A stretch of 64,000 nt of DNA, taken from assembly GCA_023053575.1 (NCBI GenBank), contig JAKZAP010000016.1, positions 11,488,030-11,552,029 on the forward strand, given 5' to 3'. Position 1 is the stretch's first letter, and each line of letters starts with the position of its first letter. Positions 55,165 to 64,000 of the stretch are shown here, piece by piece. Under the pieces are notes generated by a model. That model ran no database searches. It was given only the letters and a program-made list of their open reading frames with translations, and had not been told where the DNA came from. Source of the DNA: Branchinecta lynchi. Taxonomy: Eukaryota; Arthropoda; Branchiopoda; Anostraca; Branchinectidae. Both the position numbers and the translations under genes were made by a program.

Positions 55165-55502
55165 CTCTGCGAAGACAAGAGACATTTACGCGGCAAGGTA
55201 GTTTATTTTTGTGTGCTGTACTGTGGTCCCGCCATATGATTGGTGTAGACCTACTTGGATTCAAATGGCATAATAAAATGTTTTTGAAGCACGGTCGTAT
55301 GGATCCGTGCATACATTTGTTATATCTGAATGGGGTAATTTCCCATTCAACCATAACAATATTATATCGTGCACTCATAAAACCCAGAAATGATCTTTTC
55401 CATGACCGTATATCATGGAAAGTTTTAGTAAAGCTGTTGCATGTGCAACCTGAACAGAATAGCTGAAATAAAGATGTCCATTCGTAATTTTACTTAAGAA
55501 AG
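55165..55502. other. Unassigned stretch with open frame
   Basis: The frame continues as RMDPCIHLLYLNGVISHSTI and then LLHVQPEQNS. I find no domain. AATAAAG at 55465 follows the stop. It is either chance or the tail of something unrecognised. Confidence 0.25.
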
Positions 55503-55665
55503 CAGGGTTGCTATGTAAAAGAAAATAGAGATTGACTTAGCGCCCCAAACAGAGAGTAGAATTGGGAAGTGAAATTTAATTTTCTTAAAAATAGTGAAAT
55601 AATCATTTCAGTCGGGACCACTGCTGCAAAAGTGATACGTCTGAATTTTGATGAAGTGACCTGCC
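55503..55665 (-). mobile_element. Family H hAT-like MITE, truncated
   Basis: CAGGGTTGCTATGTAAAAGA, then GACTTAGCGCCCCAAACAGA and TCATTTCAGTCGGGAC match 60761-60880. The 20 bp before it (ACTTAAGAAAG) are also shared with that copy, so flanking DNA was duplicated with it. Confidence 0.65.
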
Positions 55666-56560
55666 TCGACAACGGCAAAGTTTATGTGACGTATTTGGTT
55701 ACGCAGCATTACGACTAAAATTCAAGTCAAACTGAGAGCTATTTACTAAAAGTTTCCAACCTGGGTTTCCGCTGGTGACACGTTCTCATCGTTATATTCC
55801 ACAAAGGAGCGTGAACTTTTCGCTACGCTATGCCCTACCCCCATCCCCGGCTAGCTGAAAGCAGAACTCTTACTAAAAAATGCTCTTTTTACTCGTAAAT
55901 GGATCAGAAATATCGTTTTTCAAAAATACCATTACTTTCCACGTGAAATTAGCGATTTTCTTGTTAACGCTTGTCGATTCTATCCAGCCTTCCTGCTCTC
56001 CGATGTGGCGGCTCGGCGCAAAACAGTTGAAAACTGAACGCGCCGTGGTTGAAAAGTGGGAAAACTAAGCAAAACAAAAACAGAAGACAGGTCTATCGTG
56101 GTCAACCATGTCTTCCAGATGAAAAATAACTCTTTCTAGCTTCTCATATCCTTTTGTGTGAAAGAGTTGTCAGCAGAAGTTGAAAATTCCGGCAAAGTTT
56201 GCGTTGAGTGGCTCGCAAAACTATGTACAGCCGAAAAAGTGCTGAGAATTCGTGGGAATAAAATGAAACAATGGCGAAAGGTGGGGATTTTAGAAGCTTA
56301 TAATACCATAGCAGAGTATGGATAAGACAGAGTAGCTCACTATTTTTGATCGCTTTACGGATAGCTTCAGTGAATTCTAGGACGAAAAGCGGTATAAGGG
56401 CAATTCAACCCTCGCTGGTGAACCCGTCTTTGCCTCCATATTCAGGCAACAGGGAACGACCTCCTCACTCCCTCCACGGCTACCACCAAGCTAGTCGACA
56501 GACAACCCCAGGGAGCCAACTAAAACTGGGACTGCCCCTCATGGAGGATTTCATTGCGAA
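55666..56560. other. Unassigned stretch
   Basis: The open frame at 56346-56654 runs into family B and is not called. Nothing else seen. Confidence 0.3.
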
Positions 56561-58288
56561 ACAAGAGCTACGAGCTCATATGGCACTTGTTACGAGTAGG
56601 TGGTACAAAAAAGTAGATGAGAATGTCACAAAATCCCCACTTCAACCCCCTTAGGATTGGACCTAGAAATAATTAAGGTATCAAATTTCACGCGAGCCTG
56701 AGCATTTCCGGCATCGCCTCAAATAATCTAGGGCAAATGTTTCACCACACTAGTTTGATTCCTAGGAGTGCCATATTATTGCCGGTACGCGCCTCGCCCT
56801 CAAACTTCCGTACCAGGACCAAATCTGGTTCAGCCACATATACAGATTATCTAAGACATCTTGTCGTACCGGCTATGAAGTTTCACTCAGGTCCAAGGTT
56901 TTTTCGGGAAACTCGGGTACCCCCCCCCCCCACCGTGTTCAGATCCGGTCAGGACCATAAAACGTGTCATCTAGGACACATGGTCTCTAGTCTTTCCAAG
57001 TTTGATTGAAATCACTCCATCGGTTTGACCCCTACGCGAGCTACAAAATTTCCGCACCCCCCCCCCCTCCAAATCCTCCCACCGTGGTTGAATACGACTA
57101 GGACACATAAACTTCGCATCTTTGATATCTTCTCTTCTCGTCCTTCAAGCTTGACTCGATCGGAACATATCTGCAAATTTACGGTTCCCTCTGACCCTCA
57201 TCTTTTACCTTTGCCGGATCCAGTCCGGATTCCAAATAACAAACTAGGCAGCGTAAACTCGGTACTGTCCAACTTGCATCCCAGTCGGACCATTCGTTTG
57301 GTTTCTGACCATGTCACAAGGTTTACGCCCCCCCCCCCCCCTCCAGCTACCCCAGCCAATGCCGCATGTGGTTCGGAGACGTATTTTGTATTACTAGCTC
57401 ATTAGTTCTTATCATCCATAAAGTTTCACTCGAATCGAACCACCTGTTCACAAACTCCGCAAGTCAGTAATTTCCGGGTTCCCCTTCCCTGAACTCCCCC
57501 CACCCGTAATGGCCGGATCCAGAAACAGACATTTTCCTAGGGCATTGTCGGGTCGGGTCGCTAATATGCCTGCCTAGTTTCATCGTCCTATCCTAACTCG
57601 CTATCACCGGAATTTCTGGAAACCCCCTCCGACTCCACCTAAAGAGCCCCGATATGATGTGGTTCGGTCAAGAATCTATTTACGGCTTATGCTTATTCTT
57701 CCCACCAAATTCCATTCCGATCCCTCGGCGCTAGGCGTTTCACGAATATTCCGGTGTCCCCCTTGAACGCCCCCCACCCCAAGTATCGAATCCGGTCCCT
57801 GCTTGACATGGAACACCAGAGACGACACCTCTTTCCACTTGCTAAGTTTCATTCAAATCCGATCGCCCGTTCGACAGTTGTGAATGCCACAATATTCCGG
57901 ATTCCCCATCCCTCCACTCCTCCAACGATGATCCGATCATGCAAACGGTTATTGTCAACTCAGTTTATTCGAGTCCCTGACATGCTTGCCCAGTTGCACC
58001 GTCCTAGTACATCAGGAAGTACTGAACTGACAGATAATCAGAAATCCTGCCCCCCCCCCCTCAAACTCCCCCCATATCTCAAGCTTCCGGATCCCCCCTC
58101 CCTCCACTCCTCCCACGATGCTCGGATCGGGAAAGTGACTATTTCAAACTCAATCATGTGTGGTCTCTGATATGCCGGCCAAGTTTCATTGAACTAGCAA
58201 AACCGGGACCGAGAGACCGACCGACAGACCGACGGACGGACAGAAATTGCGATCGCTATATGGCACTTGGCCGAAGGCAAGTGCCATA
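56561..58288 (+). mobile_element. Family B HINE-like element, full length
   Basis: It begins ACAAGAGCTACGAGCTCATA then TGGCACTTGTTACG. It continues as subunits with AAGTTTCA(T/C)TC and poly(C) blocks (for example 56920, 57056, 57330, 58050). It then has a GACC/GACGGACGGACAG microsatellite (58212-58242) and GCGATCGCTA, and ends with the hairpin TATGGCACTTG (58259-58269) and its complement (58278-58288). The TGGCACTTG near the left end is inverted relative to the final arm (subterminal inverted repeat). No CTRR end, no transposase. Confidence 0.8.
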
Positions 58289-58290
58289 AA

Positions 58291-58705
58291 AATCGGTGAG
58301 AAATTCAGTGCGATGAAATTGGTAAGAAACCCAATCCAGGTTTTCCATTCAATTCAAGGTATTATTCTCCGATTTTCTTTATTTGTTGTTGTATCATCTT
58401 CTTCTTGTCTTTTCATCTGCATCATTCATTAGTTGAATTTTTAGTCTTTGAGTATATCGGTATGAATGTCGTGAATAACTATATATGAATAACCTCACTC
58501 GCCCTTCCAAGCTTCATTGCCTTTCTTGGCAGGCGAAAGGCGAATAGTGTCTGTTTTTTTTTAATAAATGTATCTCTACTTATCTCTGCTCGACTCTACT
58601 CTAAAGGACATAATACATTTACCACCACTCTGAAGGGAATCCAAGGTCCTTCATGTTAAGTTTAGGTGAGAGACTCTTATCGAACAGAGACTTCCTAAGC
58701 TCATT
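58291..58705. other. Unassigned stretch
   Basis: Nothing recognised. Confidence 0.3.
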
Positions 58706-58709
58706 CAGT

Positions 58710-59275
58710 TCCGTTTTTGCTGATACCGTGGTATCTGTCACCACGGTAACTGGATCTGCAATTAGTCGCTTTTGCAGTTACCGCGGTATCTGATACTACG
58801 GTTGCTCTACAAAAATGACAATTGCCGGATTTGCGCTTTCAGAAATCATCCAAAAAGAAATACTGATATCGACTGACATCTAGTTAGATAACTTCTTCCC
58901 CACCAATTTGACACAAAAGACTCTTGTGTTAAAGTGCGAACACACGATGAGGATTTCCCGGCCGGATTTCCTGCACTTCCATCAAAGTTGAAAAATTTCA
59001 ACTTTTCCATATGGAAGTGATGATGGTGCCGCAAATCCGGTCAGGAATTCCCGCCAGGGAGCTCCCGATCCTCATCGTGTGTTCGCACTATTAGTGATGG
59101 TGAAATTGACAGGATTTTTCAGATACCCCGATCAGTTACCACGGTCTTACCCTTATCTCTGAATATCAGTAACACGGTCACTGGCCAGATACCACAGTAA
59201 CTGCAAAAACACCTTATGACCATGGTATCAGATACTACGGTAACTGCAGACACGAATTTCGACCGTGACTTAAAA
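58710..59275. mobile_element. Inverted element of GGTATCTGATAC motifs, split by family D
   Basis: TTGCAGTTACCGCGGTATCT then GATACTACGGT at the left is mirrored by CATGGTATCAGATACTACGG then TAACTGCAG at the right. GATACC.TGGTATC and GTTACC.CGGT recur in both halves. The centre is occupied by the family D MITE at 58933-59089. Confidence 0.65.
58933..59089. mobile_element. Family D hairpin MITE, best copy
   Basis: The outer 22 bp are perfectly inverted (starting AGTGCGAACACACGATGAGG). They are followed by CCGGCCGGATTTCC against its imperfect mirror CCGGTCAGGAATTC, and a central GTTGAAAAATTTCAAC stem. 157 bp. Other copies: 34600, 40451, 40912. Confidence 0.85.
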
Positions 59276-59770
59276 CGCAACTAACAATTCATTGGTTCGA
59301 TTTGTTCACCTATCACGAGCTCAGCGGTTTTAGAAACACGGAAGGATGGCAAAAGACATTCTCCAGGCTCCAAATCACGAAATGAACAAAAGACTTTCTC
59401 AGTCGGCATACCACAGCAAAATAACTCCAGAGAGTAACGCGCGAACTTTGAGAAAGTGACACACAGTCAAATCGCAGCGACACTAGCTCCGCTAGATGAC
59501 ACGAACATCCCTACTGAAACTCAACCAGTCGTTAACGAGCGCTGGCTCTGATCTGAACCTCGACGTTTGCACCGCATCTTAGCCTTGCTAGAATTTTCCA
59601 CGTCCGCCACCGCACACACGAACAGTTTGCTGAACCTTCTCTCGCGAAGCGATTCTGGGCGGCGCGACGAAGGCCCAATTTTGATGCATGGGAAGGATAG
59701 GTCTTCGCATTACTCTCTAGCTACACGCGTGCTGACCTCGGCATTGTAAGCGGCCCATGTTTGTGGTGCT
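59276..59770. other. Unassigned stretch, relatively GC-rich
   Basis: 59520-59760 is less AT-rich than its surroundings and repeat-free by eye. It has a 60-codon open frame but no splice sites or domain that I can defend. Confidence 0.3.
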
Positions 59771-59884
59771 ACGGCTCAGCTGATTATACTGCGGCCTTTC
59801 TTGGCAAGCGCCCTAGCAAGTTCATGCTTTTAGCTACGGCTTGAAGAGGAACCTCGTCAAGAAGGGCAAACACAAAACCTCAGC
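59771..59884. mobile_element. Family F inverted pair
   Basis: GGCCTTTCTTGGCAAGCGCC at the left and GAACCTCGTCAAGAAGGGC at the right face each other, with CAGCTGA and TCAGCTG outside them. This is a compact two-ended family F element of about 114 bp. Confidence 0.6.
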
Positions 59885-59890
59885 TGGTCT

Positions 59891-60752
59891 AAACTAAGTA
59901 GTATCGGAATTCCATACAAGCGTGATGTCACACCCATTTAATGTATTTTACTTCAGAAAACGAAAAAATGTAGCTCATTCATATAGGTGAATATATATTT
60001 TAATATATATAGAGCCGAGCGCGTTTACTTTTACAAAACGACATAGGGACAATCAAACCCTATGTTGGGTCCTCAATCACTCGACGTCACTATATCCGTC
60101 ACGACTGTATGGAATTCCGATGCAATTTAGTCAACACCGACCCGTTTAATACCATCAAACAGAATTTGCAGTAAGCCTGAGCAGAAGCCAAAAGCGTGGC
60201 ATTTTAAACCTGGTCTTGCAATATAAATGTTATTGCGTGACTAACTATTGGATAAAACGTTTCGGCCCTGGTGACCACTTTAATCAACTGATGACCATTA
60301 CAGCACTATGCTAATGTTAATACCATTTGATGCGACTTCTTTTCGGGGGGGGGGGGGGGGTGAAGGCTCAAAATACCCAAGACAGATATATTTCAACTAA
60401 CCTCTCAAGAAAACAGAACTTCTATGTAAGAAAAAAAAAATGTAAACTGTCTATTGACTATGATAGTTCATCGGCTAATAGGAGGTCCGGAATCTACGAG
60501 GTCATTGCTTGTACATTCTTTCCAACCTACCTAGTACAATCTAAGCTGTAGAATATAACTTGAAAAAAAAAAACATAAAAAATTCATTCGGTGTAGCCTA
60601 CACCAGTTGCGCACACTTCATATGATGAAACGTATGGACGCATTAAAAGAAACTTTCACGTCCATAGAAAAAAGGGCGATAATATGTGCAGACACGGAAG
60701 ATTGTGAAATGTGTTGATTGGGGGAGACTTGGGCGAGACTTGCAATTATACT
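59891..60752. other. Unassigned stretch
   Basis: Poly(G) run at 60344-60360. The frame at 60327-60551 starts in it. No gene recognised. Confidence 0.35.
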
Positions 60753-61148
60753 TAAGAAAGCACGAGTTGCCATGTAAAAGAAAATAGAGAGGGACTTAGC
60801 GCCAAAACAGAGAGTAGGATTGGGAAGTGAAATTTTATTTTCTTAAAAATAATGAAATGATCATTTCAGTCGGGAAAGTGATACGCCTAAATTTCATTTT
60901 CCTGAAAATACTTGAAATGGTGACTTTCTGTCGCAATCCCTGCTGCAAACGTGAGACATCCGAATTTGAGTGTTCATTAAAACACGTAAAATAGTCACTT
61001 TTGTTCGGAATCACTGCTGCAAAATCACAAATCTGGCAACTTTCTGAAATCGAGTGAATTTTACCTCATGCCTAGGACAAGAGAGACAAAAACAAAATAA
61101 AGTGACAATTCCCACTATCGTGCGGCATGTGGCAACCCTGTAAGAAAC
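60753..61148 (-). mobile_element. Family H hAT-like MITE
   Basis: Element 60761-61140. The right end ATGTGGCAACCCTG and the left end CACGAGTTGCCATG are imperfect inverted repeats. Flanks are TAAGAAAG and TAAGAAAC (7 of 8). TTCAGTCGGGAAAGTGATAC and AAATCATTTCAGTC-type interior is shared with 55503. Confidence 0.75.
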
Positions 61149-62431
61149 GCCATAAAGGGTTTGCCGCCGCAAGGTGGCAACAAATAATCGTGTCGTTCAA
61201 AAGAAGGGCAATAATAAACCGTCTAAATGGAGGTATTTGGGTGCTAAAAGAATTTACACCCTTCTCTAACAGCCGTTGCATTTGCATAAAAAGGAGTTTT
61301 GTTTATTTAACCCTGTTAAAAGTCAGATATTGAACTCATACTTAGAGCCATTTTATGGACACCGACGTTGCTCGGTTAATATCGCAAACCCAAATCCAGA
61401 GAATTAGGGATTCAGACAACCTGTTAAAGTCTTTGATTCGTTTGGGCCGAGAAGGTAGGAGACACCACCATTTTTCGATGGGTCGGATTTTTACGAGCAC
61501 ACTGTTACCTTTGTTTTCCCTAAAATCCTCACGGTAGCCAATGTTATTCACAAGTTACTTGAACACAATTCACTCCTGAACGCCAATCCGCCATTGCTAA
61601 TTAACTATTCATTGATCTCCTGGTGCTGGTTAAAAGATTACTAAAACCTTCGAGAAGATCGAATGGCGTGCAAGAGGATTAAAACAACTAAGGATATCAC
61701 CATGTGGACGTTTAAATATGTCGGAAGAAGAAATCATCGGCCAGTTTGAAATTTTTGGTCTAGGAAGCTGATTATTATTGAGCTCAATTCACAATCTTCA
61801 AGAAATCACTATAATGAATTTAGTATAATTTACGGCGTGTGTTTATTGTGATCTAGTTTACATCCTTAATTCTTCAACAAGAAAAAAAGAAGAAAGAAAT
61901 CGATAATGCAATAATCAGATTAATTTTTCCACACATTTTGCATATGCCTGCTACAATAAAAATATTTTGTTAGATCCAAAGCCAAACTATGATTCCAATC
62001 CTCCCCATATCGGGCGCTTCCGACCCGCACCGCTAGATGACCCAGCGGTCGCATCGAGTCGTGGCTTCATCTTGAGTCTTGGGTGGGGAGGGGGGGGGGG
62101 GTCTAGACATTTCAAGTACTAGAATGCTTATGAGATGACTCCTTTAAGCATCGTCCAAATAGATATAACTGTTGAATAGCGCTATACGCAATATTCACGG
62201 CTTAATACACACGCCTGTTCAAATAGGAACTCAAGAGGTTCTTATCAATGCCGCGTTCGGTGTTGCCCCTTGATACAATGTTTCGAGCTATCAAAATATC
62301 AGAAAAGGTTTTTAGTATTACTTGAAGTATACGAGTACAATTTGACGCACATCGTATTGTAAACAAGCTATCAAATTCACGGATGGACAGCATTGATCAT
62401 CCAACTAACAACACGCAGTCGTAACAAAACA
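61149..62431. other. Unassigned stretch
   Basis: Poly(G) near 62085-62101. No element or exon that I can support. Confidence 0.35.
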
Positions 62432-63323
62432 AACAAGACCAAAGGGGTCGATGGGATCCCAAAAATCTAAGATTTGAACCAGACAATTGGGTCTTGTCTT
62501 CGCAAGATCTAGTCTTCGACATATCTATTTTGACGATACTGACCAAAACTTCCTGCTTTACTTCTGCCAAATTTACGGTTTAGCCTGAATTCCGAGCGAA
62601 CTACTAGTCCAGCAAAAAAGAAAATTCAGAAAGGAATCCAGCGTATCTCCTTCTCCCCCCTATAAAGAACATCTAATCAACTTTAAATAAAACTTTGACT
62701 TAAAAAAATGTGGGTACAACCGGATTCCGGACTAATTATACGTCCGGGTAAAAAATTATTGTCATATACAGACTTAGCGTCTCTTCTTACCTCTAAATCT
62801 ATCATCTAATCAACTTCAGATAAACTTTTGCTTTTAACATATTTCCAGTTTTGGCCGGATTCCAGGCGAACTAGTTGTCCGGCGAGAAAATGGTTTTCAC
62901 CATCATGTTCAGCATGTCTTCTTACCCCTAAATCAAACATTTGATCAACTTCAAATGAAAATTTTACTTTTAACCAACTTTCCGGTTTTTGCCGGATTCC
63001 GTACTAACTACGTGTCCGGCGAGAAAATGATTTTCACCATCGTGCTCAGCATATCTTCTTACCCCTAATCCACTATCAGATTAGCTGTTTAAAAATATTT
63101 GGTTTGTCTCTTAATTTGAACCCCCTCCCCCACCCCTAAATATAGGGGTACAGGGCCCATCTACGAACTCGACTTTACTCTTGACCCAAAGAATCGTCAC
63201 ACCAAGTTTCATCAACAGATCTCATTCCCTTCGAGAGTTACCGTGCTCACAGACGGACGGACAGACGGACAACTTTTGCGACGTCATATGTATCCCTCCA
63301 GTTACGTTTTGGGATCCCAAAAA
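62432..63323 (-). mobile_element. Family A HINE/pearl-like element
   Basis: AACAAGACCAAAGGGGTCGA with TGGGATCCCA, a right-end hairpin with GGGTCTTGT, and core units to about 63060. Then CCCCCTCCCCCACCCC, the ACGG microsatellite (63251-63271) and the left end TTTTGGGATCCCAAAAA. Confidence 0.8.
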
Positions 63324-64000
63324 GTGTTCTTTTGAAGAAAAGTTGCTCTTTAACTTCCGACAAAGTAGAAGTTTAGTGCTTCCCGTGGCAACTCTGACGA
63401 CACCACTCCTCTCATCGGCCCGCAGCTGGAACCAACCAAACGATCTGGTTGGCTATGCATAAGGGAGAATAGAGCGGAGCTCTATTTTCCTTATTCGCCT
63501 TATTACAACGCGCCCCGAGGAAAAGAAGAATTTGTAATACACCGCCGTAATACATCTTATAACATCTATTTGAATAATGCTTCACTGTCTGGAATAAGAC
63601 CAGGACACTGGTTATTTAATCGAAGAGAATCACCGGCCGAACTTTCGGACCTATGACTAGTAATGACTACAGACTCGATCCATTTTTACACCAAATCTGA
63701 TAGGTTGTTATGACGTTGCTAGCTGAAATCTTCTCCAACCAACGAAGTTACCTGCAGGGAGGCGGTCATGCCCGAGGTCAGGCCAAGGCGGTAGTAATTT
63801 TAGGAGGGCCTCGACCTATAGGCATACCAGTAAAATTCAGCCTTAATATGTTTAGGGTGAAATAAACCCACAGAAAATACCAAGGTTTCTGTAGTGCTTC
63901 AGCTGCAGTTCATCAGCACAAGAGTAGATCAAAAACCTAAACAAACTTCAAAGTACCTTGCCACGAGTACATTCGCCTGACCGATATTTGTCAACTTTCA
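63324..64000. other. Unassigned stretch
   Basis: Nothing recognised. Confidence 0.3.

Noticed and set aside
55038..55466. 142-codon ORF as a gene
   Set aside because: It starts inside a family A remnant, has no recognisable domain and no supporting splice sites.
56561..58288. Canonical Helitron
   Set aside because: There is a 3' hairpin but no CTRR end after it and no 5' TC. A Helentron/HINE-type end fits better.

Overview
This is non-coding, repeat-dense DNA from a metazoan, most likely an invertebrate. I cannot name the species. There are no operons or long ORFs. Instead there are degraded non-LTR retrotransposon reverse transcriptases, tRNA-derived SINE heads with A and B boxes, a solo LTR, many terminal-inverted-repeat (TIR) elements, satellites and long poly(C)/poly(G) runs. 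Most ORFs that can be drawn here are chance frames through repeats.

The best gene evidence is on the minus strand. Exon-like blocks at 37959-38113 and 27099-27320 each have an AG acceptor and a GT donor, are open in one frame, sit outside recognised repeats, and have matching phase (2 nt + 1 nt across the junction). If joined they are part of an unrecognised, probably disordered, nuclear-type protein with a roughly 10.6 kb intron full of transposons. A weaker terminal-exon candidate lies at 26587-26789.

Two repeat families dominate. Family A has a GGGATCCC palindrome at both ends. It is about 1-1.5 kb, has a (TCCG)n-type microsatellite near one end, a core of about 135-bp tandem units, and a long-range hairpin at the other end. 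It occurs at 2764, 10201, 12869, 14020, 19366, 21687, 31492, 36297, 37200, 41319, 53062, 53756 and 62432, with fragments elsewhere. Family B has a TGGCACTTG hairpin at its 3' end and the same kind of layout (5545, 11612, 15661, 56561). No target duplications are visible around family A. This layout matches Helentron-associated (HINE) or 'pearl'-like non-autonomous elements.

Other regions: a 16-bp minisatellite occurs in opposite orientations at 7.5 and 15.1 kb, the first with a 503-bp tandem duplication. hAT-like elements with 8-bp target duplications lie at 4770-5090, 43009-44738, 45203-45903 (nested in a Tc1/pogo-like MITE), 46393-46725 and 60761-61140. A 97-bp satellite at 28.1-29.1 kb is split by a solo LTR with a 4-bp duplication. 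A TIR element with a perfect internal hairpin lies at 29.3-29.7 kb. LINE remnants lie at 17.6-19.0, 23.8-24.6, 30.3-31.1, 42.3, 47.4, 49.3 and 54.2 kb. The remaining stretches are AT-rich and unassigned, and are listed as such.
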